Origin: an uncultured Bacteroidales bacterium | Lineage (GTDB): Bacteria; Bacteroidota; Bacteroidia; Bacteroidales; Bacteroidaceae | Reading direction: 5' to 3' | DNA length: 61,650 bases | Assembly (NCBI GenBank): GCA_902774275.1 | Contig: CACYHN010000003.1 | Coordinates: 1-61,650 of the forward strand | Part shown: piece by piece, positions 16,546 through 25,900 of the stretch | Position numbering within the stretch: position 1 is the first letter of the stretch | Layout of the letters: the number at the start of each line of letters is the position of its first letter | Made by a program: the position numbers and the translations under genes | Notes under the pieces: generated by a model | The model's database searches: none | What the model saw: only the letters and a program-made list of their open reading frames with translations | Told to the model about the DNA's origin: nothing

Positions 16546-17912
16546 TGGGATCAAAACAGCGTGAGACATTCGGCAGCCGTATCGGCATGCTTCTGGCTAT
16601 GGCAGGCTCTGCCATAGGCCTGGGTAATATATGGCGCTTTCCATATACGCTCGGTAAGAACGGTGGAGCGGCATTCCTGCTGCTTTATGTTATCATGCTG
16701 GTATTCATATGTCTTCCGGTTATGATATCGGAGTATCTCATAGGCCGTAGGGGTGCTTCAAATCCATTCCGTACTTTTGACAAGCTGGCTCCAGGTTCCA
16801 AATGGCGTTGGATAGGTTTCATTGCGGTGCTGGCATCGGGTTGCATACTCTCATTCTACTGTGTGGTGGGAGGCTGGTCAGTCAAGTACCTGGTCGATGC
16901 CGTATCGGGCTCGCTTATGTCATATGGGGGAGATTATGCTGATTTCTTTGGGGCATTCATAAGTAATCCATGGGAGCCTCTCACTTTTACATTGGTATTT
17001 CTCGGTGTTACGGGGCTTATAATAGTATTTGGCGTACGCAAAGGTATAGAACGTATGTCCAAGATTATGATTAGTGTGCTGTTTGTAATCATAGTGTTGG
17101 TGGTAATACGCTCACTCACTCTGCCGGGAGCATCGGCAGGTTTGAGGTATATGTTTGTTCCTGATTTGAGTAAGATTGATGCCAATACATGCGTGGCAGC
17201 CATGGGGCAGGCTTTTTTCTCACTCAGTATAGGATGCGGTTGCATACTCACATACGCATCATACGTTAAAAAGGATGAGAACATTACTGCATCAGCCGCG
17301 TGGATTTCATTCTTTGATACCGGTTTTGCCGTGATTGCCGGTCTGGCGATTATTCCTGCGGTCTATGCAATTGCCGCCATGAACGGTGTTGAGGCCGATG
17401 TCAATGCCGGTCCCGGACTGGTGTTCATTACGCTTCCGGGTGTGTTCAGTTCCATGCCTTTAGGGAGTGTTGCCGCAGTGCTGTTCTTCTTGGCGCTGTT
17501 GTTGGCAGCAATTACATCGTCCATATCATTAATGGAGGTGCTGGCGGCATACATCATAGAGGAACTGCGCAAGTCACGTACTATGGCTGTGATCATATGT
17601 TTTGTGCTTTGCGGTGTAGTAGGTACGTTCTGCTCGCTCTCATTCGGACCGCTTGAAGGTTTCAAACTGTTTGGCCTTAGCGTGTTTGATTTCTTTGACT
17701 ACATCACATCAAACATAATGCTGCCTGTGGGCGGTCTGTTGCTTGCCATATTTGCCGGCTGGAGGCTCAAGCGAGCCAATTATCTTGATGAACTCACCAA
17801 TGGCGGTTCACTCAAACTGCCGCGCTGGCTATGCCTGACCATATACTATCTGGTCAAGTTCGTGGCGCCAATAGCAATATCAGTCATTTTCCTGAACTGC
17901 ATTCTCAGTTGA
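16545..17912 (+). CDS. sodium-dependent symporter, SNF (neurotransmitter:sodium) family
   Basis: A 455-residue inner membrane protein with about 11-12 transmembrane segments. The family signature is near the N-terminus (GMLLAMAGSAIGLGNIWRFP, residues 13-32), which carries the unwound first helix that binds sodium and substrate. Bacterial members import amino acids such as tryptophan, leucine or tyrosine; the substrate cannot be inferred. The last 33 bases overlap the end of the convergent lipoprotein gene. Confidence 0.92.
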   Translation: MGSKQRETFGSRIGMLLAMAGSAIGLGNIWRFPYTLGKNGGAAFLLLYVIMLVFICLPVMISEYLIGRRGASNPFRTFDKLAPGSKWRWIGFIAVLASGCILSFYCVVGGWSVKYLVDAVSGSLMSYGGDYADFFGAFISNPWEPLTFTLVFLGVTGLIIVFGVRKGIERMSKIMISVLFVIIVLVVIRSLTLPGASAGLRYMFVPDLSKIDANTCVAAMGQAFFSLSIGCGCILTYASYVKKDENITASAAWISFFDTGFAVIAGLAIIPAVYAIAAMNGVEADVNAGPGLVFITLPGVFSSMPLGSVAAVLFFLALLLAAITSSISLMEVLAAYIIEELRKSRTMAVIICFVLCGVVGTFCSLSFGPLEGFKLFGLSVFDFFDYITSNIMLPVGGLLLAIFAGWRLKRANYLDELTNGGSLKLPRWLCLTIYYLVKFVAPIAISVIFLNCILS

Positions 17913-18746
17913 TTCATCCTTCATCTTGGAGCGGATGAACATGAGGTGACGTTCAGCTTCATCACGTAGGTTTTTGTGCTCGTTCAGAGACAACAGAATG
18001 AGTGACAGGTCATAGAGTTGCGCTATGGCGTATCGGTCATTCTTATTGAGTTTGAGATTACGGTACACGGGACGGCTGCTGTCAGGACCGGTCTTGCGGT
18101 AAAGTGTGTAGGTGATGTCTGCATCCTTGTTGGCACTGATGAATGCCGCTGCTCCGCCATCATTGCCGTTTATGAAGCTTAACCTCTCGTAACATATGCC
18201 CAGGTCTGTAAACTCATGGCGGTCATTTGATTCGGGTGTATCTACATAGATATCTCCTACGCTAAGTTTGAGCCAGTCATGATGTATGTAAGAACTGCCG
18301 CGGTAACTTGAAATAAGCGTCATGCGGCCCAGTTCATCCACTTGTGCACGGATGTAAGTGCGGTCTATGTTGCGGTTGGGAGCCTGGCTCTTTATCGTAT
18401 AAAGACCAATATCCTGATATCTCTCGTCCTTTTCAAATACATAGTCAGCCTTGATCTTTTCAAATGCTGCGGTTGCAGCAACAATCATGCTATCCTCATA
18501 CTCAATGGCACGCAACTGCTCAGCCTCCTCAACCTGCTGCATCAGTCTGATACCCTGACGTCGGGTCTCAAATGCCTTGGGATAAAGAATTCTGATGCTG
18601 TCAATCTCCTGCTTGGCGACATTGTAATTTCCCATACTGAACGCCTCTTTTGCATTGTCCAGATGTTGTTCGGCTTTTTTCTCTATACTCTCCTCGCAGG
18701 AAACTATGAATGCGCCTATTGTCAGTATAGCAAGTATCTTTTTCAT
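17880..18746 (-). CDS. putative lipoprotein, TPR-like N-terminal region
   Basis: A 288-residue protein that I do not recognise. It starts with a lipoprotein signal peptide (MKKILAILTIGAFIVSC, lipobox FIVSC), so it is probably anchored to a membrane on the periplasmic side. A helical segment resembling a tetratricopeptide unit follows (about residues 20-75), then a beta-rich C-terminal half. The ATG at 18746 is preferred over the longer frame because it gives the signal peptide and lies 20 bases after a -7 box. The 3' end overlaps the symporter gene on the other strand. Confidence 0.8.
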   Translation of the reverse strand: MKKILAILTIGAFIVSCEESIEKKAEQHLDNAKEAFSMGNYNVAKQEIDSIRILYPKAFETRRQGIRLMQQVEEAEQLRAIEYEDSMIVAATAAFEKIKADYVFEKDERYQDIGLYTIKSQAPNRNIDRTYIRAQVDELGRMTLISSYRGSSYIHHDWLKLSVGDIYVDTPESNDRHEFTDLGICYERLSFINGNDGGAAAFISANKDADITYTLYRKTGPDSSRPVYRNLKLNKNDRYAIAQLYDLSLILLSLNEHKNLRDEAERHLMFIRSKMKDESTENAVQEND

Positions 18747-18766
18747 CTCAATTGTTTTTATCGATG

Positions 18767-18774
18767 CAAAAGTA
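18767..18774 (-). promoter_or_regulatory. -7 promoter element of the lipoprotein gene
   Basis: Read on the minus strand this is TACTTTTG, matching TAnnTTTG, about 20 bases before the lipoprotein start. The first of four alternating 11-base repeats (18804-18815) lies about 30 bases upstream, in a position suited to an operator. Confidence 0.5.
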
Positions 18775-18803
18775 CTCAGTTTCCTGAAAAAAACAGCTTT
18801 ATT

Positions 18804-18937
18804 GGCCATACTTGTCACCACAAGCAGTACAATCCACATTTCTTGCAAGTATGGCATCAAATAAGGGCTAAAATGGCAAGAATGAAGCTATACTTGCTGG
18901 CGGAAGCCTCACAGGGCCTTTTTTCTGCAAGTATGGC
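18804..18937. repeat. four alternating inverted copies of GCAAGTATGGC
   Basis: Copies occur at 18804-18815 (reverse, one base different), 18845-18855 (forward), 18887-18897 (reverse, one base different) and 18927-18937 (forward). Their centres are 40, 42 and 40 bases apart. Adjacent reverse and forward copies can pair, giving two hairpin-like units of about 52 bases. The block fills the divergent intergenic region between the lipoprotein gene and the CCA-adding enzyme gene. It could be an operator array or a small repeated palindromic element. Confidence 0.7.
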
Positions 18938-19009
18938 CCGATTCTCGAGGACCACCTACTACTAGAGCCAAAAATGTAATGCAATAACCAGCTAAAGTGG
19001 ATTTTTGAG

Positions 19010-19017
19010 TATCTTTG
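19010..19017 (+). promoter_or_regulatory. -7 promoter element of the CCA enzyme gene, nearly leaderless
   Basis: TATCTTTG is a perfect -7 box ending only seven bases before the ATG at 19025. Since transcription in Bacteroidota starts about 5-8 bases after this box, the mRNA should have almost no leader. No clear -33 box is seen at the normal distance. Confidence 0.6.
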
Positions 19018-19024
19018 CCATACT

Positions 19025-20458
19025 ATGAAGATATATAGTGATGAGGAACTGGCCCGGTTGCTTGACCGCAAGGAGTTCAGGCTGCTGTCTCAGACTGCCG
19101 ATGGTCTGGGGCTGGAATGCTATGTGGTGGGCGGATATGTACGTGACCTTTTCTTGGAGCGTCCCAGCAAGGATATTGATGTAGTGGTGGTAGGTAGTGG
19201 CCTGGAGATGGCCAAGGCCTACGGCAAGGCATTGGGCAGGGGGGCACACGTAAGTCTGTTCAAGAACTTTGGTACGGCTCAGGTCAAGAAGGGTGATTTG
19301 GAGGTGGAGTTCGTAGGAGCACGTAAGGAGTCATATAACAGGGAGTCTCGTAATCCGATCGTAGAGGATGGAACTCTTGAGGATGACCAGAACCGCCGTG
19401 ATTTTACCATAAACGCAATGGCCATATGTCTCAATGCAGACCGTTTTGGTGAACTGGTTGACCCGTTCGGTGGTATTGATGACCTTCAGGAGCGTATAAT
19501 CCGCACTCCGCTTGATCCGGAGATTACATTCAGTGATGATCCATTGCGCATGATGCGCTGCATCAGGTTTGCCACACAACTCAACTTCTATATTGATGAC
19601 GTTACTTTTGCATCACTTGAAAAAAACCGCGAGCGCATAGGTATCATCAGTAAGGAGCGCATATCGGAAGAACTCAACAAGATACTGCTGGCACCCGTTC
19701 CATCTAAGGGATTCATTGATTTGGACCGGTGCGGTTTGCTGGAACTGATATTTCCGGAACTTACCGCCCTGCAGGGCGTGGAGACGGTGAACGGCCGTGG
19801 GCACAAGGATGTTTTCTTCCATACATTGGAGGTACTGGATAATGTAGCCCGTAACAGTAATGACTTGTGGTTACGCTGGGCTGCGTTGCTTCATGATATT
19901 GGCAAACCCCGCACCAAGAAGTGGGAACCGGCTCACGGCTGGACATTCTACAATCATAACTATGTGGGCATGAAGATGATTCCCGGCATTTTTGAGCGTA
20001 TGAAACTGCCTAAGAATGAAAAGATGAAGTATGTCCAGAAAATGGTAGAGCTGCACATGCGTCCCATAGCCATTGTTGATGATGAGGTTACAGACTCTGC
20101 CGTGAGGCGCCTTCTTTTTGATGCCGGTGATGATATAGATGACCTGATGACCCTCTGTGAAGCTGATATAACCTCCAAGAATGAGCAGAAAAAGAAACGT
20201 CATCTGGAGAACTTCAAGCTGGTGCGACAGAAGATGGTTGACCTTGAGGAGCGTGACCGCATACGTAACTTCCAGCCTCCTGTTGACGGATTGGAAATAA
20301 TGCGTACCTTTGGGCTGGAGCCTACCGCCATAGTCGGTGAACTGAAAGCTTCTATAAAGGATGCGATACTTGACGGGGTGATTCCGAACGAACATGATGC
20401 TGCATTCAACTTCCTGCTTGAGGAGGCACGGAAGCGAGGGCTTGAAGCCAAATGCTGA
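19025..20458 (+). CDS. CCA tRNA nucleotidyltransferase with HD domain
   Basis: A 477-residue enzyme that adds or repairs the CCA end of tRNA. The nucleotidyltransferase motif GGYVRDLFLERPSKDIDVVV (from about residue 37) carries the catalytic Asp pair; the RRDFTINAM motif follows near residue 120. A C-terminal HD phosphohydrolase domain has LLHDIGKPRTK near residue 287. The role fits the tRNA-Met gene in this window, which does not encode CCA. The start codon lies directly after the promoter. Confidence 0.94.
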   Translation: MKIYSDEELARLLDRKEFRLLSQTADGLGLECYVVGGYVRDLFLERPSKDIDVVVVGSGLEMAKAYGKALGRGAHVSLFKNFGTAQVKKGDLEVEFVGARKESYNRESRNPIVEDGTLEDDQNRRDFTINAMAICLNADRFGELVDPFGGIDDLQERIIRTPLDPEITFSDDPLRMMRCIRFATQLNFYIDDVTFASLEKNRERIGIISKERISEELNKILLAPVPSKGFIDLDRCGLLELIFPELTALQGVETVNGRGHKDVFFHTLEVLDNVARNSNDLWLRWAALLHDIGKPRTKKWEPAHGWTFYNHNYVGMKMIPGIFERMKLPKNEKMKYVQKMVELHMRPIAIVDDEVTDSAVRRLLFDAGDDIDDLMTLCEADITSKNEQKKKRHLENFKLVRQKMVDLEERDRIRNFQPPVDGLEIMRTFGLEPTAIVGELKASIKDAILDGVIPNEHDAAFNFLLEEARKRGLEAKC

Positions 20459-20488
20459 TTTTACTAACCTAACAATACTAACCTGATT

Positions 20489-22807
20489 ATGAATAGAAAA
20501 GCGTTTATTCCTGTTGCCTGTGCCGCATTGATGGCATTCGTGACTGTATCCTGTAACCGTACTGTAGAGTTTGGTAAGTCATCTATGAAAAAGGTGGTTG
20601 CTGCTATGACTCTTGAGGAAAAGGTGAACCTACTTGTGGGTGTGGGAGCCTGGAACGGAAATGAGATAGCTCAGGAGATAAAGGATGCCAAAAATCTCAT
20701 TCCCGGATGTGCCGGTCAGACCTATCCTATACCGCGTTTAGGTATTCCTTCTGTGATGTTGCCCGATGGTCCCGGTGGACTGAGAATCAATCCTACACGT
20801 CAGGGCGAAGAGCAGACATATTATTGTACATCATTCCCTGTAGCAACATTGCTGGCTCAGAGTTGGAATCAACAGCTTGTAGAGGAGGTGGGTGTAGCTA
20901 TTGGTGATGAGGTGAAACGTTACGGAGCAGACTGTCTGCTTGCTCCGGCTCTTAACCTGCACCGTAATCCTCTGTTAGGCCGTTCATTTGAGTACTACTC
21001 AGAGGATCCTGTAATATCGGGCAAGACCGCTGCCGCTATGGTACGTGGCGTGCAAAGCAACGGAGTAGGTGCCACCATCAAGCATTATGCCCTAAACAAT
21101 CAGGAGACCAACCGCATGGCCAATGATGTCAAAATAGATCAGCAGACTGCACGTGAACTATATCTGAAGGGATTTGAGATTGCAGTACGTGAATCACAGC
21201 CATGGGCTGTCATGACATCATACAATAAGATTAATGGTACATATGCACCGGAGAATATAACCCTCATTGACAGCATACTGCGTCAGGAATGGGGTTTTGA
21301 GGGTATGGTTATGACAGACTGGGGTGGCGGCCGTGATGCCGTTGCTACCGTGAAGTCCGGTAATGACCTGCTTATGCCGGGTAGTGCCAATCAGATAAAG
21401 AGCATAATCGAGGCTGTTCAGAATGGCACTCTTGATGAGAAGATAATTGACCGTAATGTAGCTAAGATACTTGCGTTCATTGCCCGCTCACCTAAGATGC
21501 AGGGTTATGAGTTCCATAATGACCCCAATCTTGAAGCACATGCTCAGGTTTCACGTTCCAGCGCTACAGAGGGTATGGTTCTGCTTAAGAATGAGGGCGC
21601 TCTGCCGCTTGACAGGAACTGTAAGATGATCGCCCTGTATGGTGTAAGCTCATATGATATGTATGTGGTAGGTACAGGTAGCGGTAGTGTCAATTACAAA
21701 CATGCAGTCGGTCTGGATGAGGGCCTGAAAGCTGCAGGATACAAGTTGGAGCCTTCAGTCTCATCATCATACAGCAAGTATGTTGAAGAGCATAATAGTA
21801 GAATGAGTGCCAATCAGTTCATGCGTACCAATCTGACCAACCACGTTATCCCGCAGTCACTTGTACGTAAGCCCTTCCAGTACCGTGCCGACGCCATTGC
21901 AAGCGATATCGCTATAATCACCATCGGGCGCAGTTGTGGTGAATCAGCCGATCGTGGTTATGAGGGAGATTATACACTCACTGACATAGAGCAGGGACTT
22001 ATCAAGGATGTTTGTGAAGCATTCCACTCTAAGGGTAAGAAGGTTGTTGTTATACTTAATATCGGTGCTCCGATAGAGACCGCAAGCTGGAAGTCACAGC
22101 CAGATGCCATTCTGCTTGCAGGGCTCCCCGGACAGGAGGCAGGTTATGCTGTAACAGATGTCCTTAAGGGTACTGTCAACCCATCAGGTAAACTGGTTGA
22201 CACATATGTCATTGACTTTATGAATATTCCTTCTACGGCAAACTATCCGGTCAATGCGCGTGAACTCCAGATGCAGTCACGTGCCAATCGTGGCAATCCT
22301 GAAGCTAAACCAGTGGCCCTGTTTGATTATACTGAATACAAGGAGCGTCTTGATATAGGTTACCGTTATTATGACCGTCATCCCGAGCAGGTATCCTATC
22401 CGTTCGGATTCGGACTCAGTTACACTAAATTTGCATATAGCGAGCCCAAAGCTACTATAACTGATGGTGTAGTTTCTTTGTCAGTAAAGGTAACTAACAC
22501 AGGCTCTGTAGCCGGTAAGGAGGCTGTGCAGGTGTATATTGAGGCTCCCAACGGCGGCCTTAACAGCCTGATCAAGGAACTCAAGGCATACGGTAAGACA
22601 GCACTGCTTCAACCCGGTGCAAGTGAGGTTCTTGAGTTCAAACTGTCAGAGTATGAGTTGGCCGGGTTCAATTTGGAATCTTCATGCTGGCAGACACTGC
22701 AGGGTGAGTACAAGGCAGACTTTGCCGCCTCATCACAGGATATCCGCTGCCAGTCCAAGTTTACCATTGCTCAAAGCCAAACCTTCCCAGCCATCGGCAA
22801 ACTTTGA
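20489..22807 (+). CDS. glycoside hydrolase family 3 beta-glucosidase-like lipoprotein
   Basis: A 772-residue secreted enzyme with a lipoprotein signal (lipobox VTVSC, Cys22). The GH3 N-terminal barrel contains DGPGGLRINP near residue 92, KHYALNNQETNR near residue 199 and the nucleophile Asp277 in VMTDWGGGRDA. The GH3 C-terminal domain and a fibronectin-III-like domain follow (from about 660). It probably releases terminal glucose or xylose from plant glycans; specificity is not readable. Two direct copies of TACTAACCT, 14 bases apart, precede the start (20462-20484). No SusC/SusD pair is nearby. Confidence 0.93.
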   Translation: MNRKAFIPVACAALMAFVTVSCNRTVEFGKSSMKKVVAAMTLEEKVNLLVGVGAWNGNEIAQEIKDAKNLIPGCAGQTYPIPRLGIPSVMLPDGPGGLRINPTRQGEEQTYYCTSFPVATLLAQSWNQQLVEEVGVAIGDEVKRYGADCLLAPALNLHRNPLLGRSFEYYSEDPVISGKTAAAMVRGVQSNGVGATIKHYALNNQETNRMANDVKIDQQTARELYLKGFEIAVRESQPWAVMTSYNKINGTYAPENITLIDSILRQEWGFEGMVMTDWGGGRDAVATVKSGNDLLMPGSANQIKSIIEAVQNGTLDEKIIDRNVAKILAFIARSPKMQGYEFHNDPNLEAHAQVSRSSATEGMVLLKNEGALPLDRNCKMIALYGVSSYDMYVVGTGSGSVNYKHAVGLDEGLKAAGYKLEPSVSSSYSKYVEEHNSRMSANQFMRTNLTNHVIPQSLVRKPFQYRADAIASDIAIITIGRSCGESADRGYEGDYTLTDIEQGLIKDVCEAFHSKGKKVVVILNIGAPIETASWKSQPDAILLAGLPGQEAGYAVTDVLKGTVNPSGKLVDTYVIDFMNIPSTANYPVNARELQMQSRANRGNPEAKPVALFDYTEYKERLDIGYRYYDRHPEQVSYPFGFGLSYTKFAYSEPKATITDGVVSLSVKVTNTGSVAGKEAVQVYIEAPNGGLNSLIKELKAYGKTALLQPGASEVLEFKLSEYELAGFNLESSCWQTLQGEYKADFAASSQDIRCQSKFTIAQSQTFPAIGKL

Positions 22808-22842
22808 TACTAATAAGATTAGGCTGGCGATTGTCCAGTAAA

Positions 22843-22872
22843 AATAAAGGTCCGAATTTTCGGGCCTTTATT
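22843..22872 (+). terminator. terminator of the GH3 gene
   Basis: A 12-bp stem (22843-22854 with 22861-22872, one G-U pair) has a six-base AATTTT loop and is AT-rich at its base. It sits 36 bases after the GH3 stop. Confidence 0.7.
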
Positions 22873-22875
22873 CTT

Positions 22876-22937
22876 ACCCGGCCGGAGGCCGGCCTGTTTG
22901 CGTAGCAAACTAAAATAAGGAAAGGGCTTTAGCCCTT
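22876..22937. repeat. hairpin-rich intergenic element, copy 2
   Basis: The order is: stem CCGGCC (22878-22883) / GGCCGG (22887-22892), stem GTTTGC (22896-22901) / GCAAAC (22905-22910), the motif CAAACTAAAATAAGG (22906-22920), and a final hairpin AAGGGC / GCCCTT (22922-22937). Its first part is very close to copy 1 (221-240). It fills the gap between the GH3 terminator and the sprA stop. Confidence 0.55.
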
Positions 22938-22967
22938 AAGTTTACCTGGTCAAGGTAAACTTAAGGG
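22922..22967 (-). terminator. probable sprA terminator with competing hairpins
   Basis: A perfect 14-bp inverted repeat (22933-22946 with 22954-22967) contains the sprA stop codon. Its outer part overlaps a second hairpin (22922-22937), so the two cannot form together. On the minus strand the second hairpin is followed by TTCCTTATTTT, which is terminator-like. Confidence 0.55.
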
Positions 22968-25900
22968 TAAATCCCACATCGTGAGTAGAAGTGGGGAATG
23001 CTGATGTTGATACCAGCGGGAAGTTGCTCTGATAATCGTAATAGAAGTTCATGGTGAGCATACGGCTGTAAGTGTAGTCTGCCTGGAAGGAGAACTTGAC
23101 AGCGCGGTTTCCGCTGGTGGCCTGTGTGCTTTGGTCACGCAGGTTACGGCATATGGCATTCTGATTGCGGAATGAGAAATCAGCGCTCATGTTAATGTCA
23201 TTGCTCACCTTGTTACGTCCGGTACCCTGTCGTGCTCCAAACAGTTTGACTCCGTTTATCTTGTAGCCGGCGCCGGCAGTGATGTCATTGGATGTGGTTT
23301 CTACTATCTGTAACGCGGTGGTGCTGAGGGTAAGAACACGTGTCTTGCGATATTCCAGATGAGCCGATATGTCATTCAGGAAAGTCATGTTCACGCCACA
23401 CAGCGGTGAGAATGACTCATTAATGGATACAGAACTGATATTGAACATAGTGCTCGGAATGGGGTTACCGCTGGTAACATCTTCTATGAATCCGCGTCCG
23501 TTCATGTACTCCATATAGCTGTTGAAGGTGTTGAAACTGCCAATTGAATAGACACTCTTGTAGGCATGTGTCAGGTTGAAACTCTTAAAGTATTTCTTGA
23601 AGAACGGAATCTTACTGAGGCCGCTATATGTGAATGACCAGTTCGGAAGCATGTTCAGTATGCTGGGGAACAGATCTAATGTAGTTTTCTTTGCATTACG
23701 TCCGGTATATGCTGACAGAAAAGCTGGGATAAGCACGTCTGCAGAGTACATGTCAACTCCTCCGTTTGCTTTGTCATAAAGATCACCTGCACGGCTACTT
23801 CCTTCGGGGTAGCGCGCTCCTTCATACATTGATTCTATGCGGTCACGTATTATGGGAAGGCTGTTTATGAAACGGTCAAAACTGCGTGAGTGGTAGTTGT
23901 TGCTTGCAGAATGTGTCTCAAATGCACTTCCTATGGAAATGGTAGTCATGCTGAAACTGCCGCTACGTGTACTGGGCATACCTGTGTACATATATTGTAT
24001 GCGGTTAGAACTTGATTTGCTCCAACTTGCATTAGCGTCAATCTTGATATCCCTGAACGGTTCAATGGAGAATTTGACCTGAAGATCCTCTACGGCATTG
24101 GATGATGCAGTATGTGCAATACTGTCATTTGACAACAGCCATCCGTTATCTATGGCTTTGTAAAGATAATTGTCTCCTGTGAATCCAAACGCAAAGTCCA
24201 GTCCTGGAGCCATCAGGCCGTTTGAACTGTTTTGACCGAACACCTCGGATTTTGGCATGAATCCCGGAAGAGACATAGAGTAGTCATTACGGTAGGATAT
24301 GGAAACATTACGAACCATCATGAGTAATCTGAGCCCTACATCTATACCCTCACGTATGGAGAAGTTTTTCTTTCTGACCGGCAGATTTGGATCCTGTATT
24401 ATTTTTACAACTACATCAAGAGTATCCTTGACCTTGACTGAAATGCTGTCTGCACTCAGTTTGCGGAATTTTAGTTTTACATTGGTACCGTCTTTTGTGG
24501 TAACAGTAAGTTTGGGATTCAAGGTACCTATTTTATGTACAATTATATTGCGTTGACCAGGTAAAAGTGTCATCTCCTGTTGGAATCTCTTGTTTCTGGT
24601 TGAAGAATAGGAGTCAGAAGTACTGTTTGAAGAGTATCGGGCGTTTAATTTATGCAGGTATGAAACCTTGTTATACATATTGAGCAGGTTAAAACGTCCG
24701 TTAAGTGAAACAGAACGTCTGTTTGATATGATATTGCCGTAAGATATGCCGTTGGCGTATGTCGTGCCGCGGTTCCATGAGTATGATGAGTTGAAACTGG
24801 CATCGGCTGTAATCCAATCCGTTAATGGTATCTTGTTGATAGGAATGGAATATGATGCATTGAATGACTGGCTGTAGTCAAGCGGGCGGCCCATATGCAT
24901 AAGGCTCATCTTTACGGAGTCCTTCCACAGCTGATACTGGTCAGGGTAAAGGTCCTTGTTTACTACGGTATATGGTTCTTCAATCTCAGCTCTGGTCTTG
25001 GCGTTGAATGACAGTTTCAGAAGCTGTAACGGATCCCAGCGTATGGAGAGGTCACGGTTCCAGTAGAATTGTTGTGAGAACGATACAGGTATTCCTTCTG
25101 AACCCTCCAGATCACGCTCCTGGAGCTCATGATAATTGCGCTGAAGCGTTGTGTTGAAAGAGAAGCTCTGTGGCAGGAAATTGATCTTTGTATCTTTGAT
25201 TATACTGAACCATTTTGCTTCATATCCTATGCCGGCAAAAGGTGACCATCCCTTAAGACCGGGTGAATAATTGTAATCAATTGATGCCCTCCAGTTCTGG
25301 TCATGCTCATATTCAATGGTACTGTTGTTCCGGTTGCTTACGCTTTCAGAGAAACTGAATGAGAAGTTTGCCGGGTCATAAGGCATAGGCTTCTCACTGC
25401 TTATGTTGATTCTTGCATTCGATATGCTGAAGTTGTGGCTCTCCCTGGTATCCTGTGTTATACTCTTGATGGAATCACGTGCGTTGCCCTCAGGATAAGA
25501 CTCAATTACATCTTCAAGAAGAAGGTCCGTGTCATAAGGGCTGTATTTGGGTGAAGTGTTTTCTCTTGTGTATGAATAATAGACAGGAACTGATATGCGC
25601 GCTTTCTCTGGGAGGAAACGGCCCACATTGGTGCTGGTCGTTATTGAATACCTGTATTGGTCATCAGTCTTGCGGTCTTTGATGCTCTGCTCCAGGCCAC
25701 CATATCCGGCAGTACTCATTGTTCCGGAGAAATCAACTGAGGCCAGATCTGATAATCTTAGTCCTAATGTGCCCTGAGCTGCCATACCGCCCTTGCTTTC
25801 ATAACCTACCAGACGCAGTTCGTTAACCCAAACCTCGGCATCTTTGGCGCTCATGGAGTTGTTGCGGATACCTATCATTATTGCGCGTACATTACCTAAT

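Noticed and set aside
18804-18937. CRISPR-like array of regularly spaced repeats
   Set aside because: The repeats are only 11 bases, alternate in orientation, number four, and no cas gene is present.
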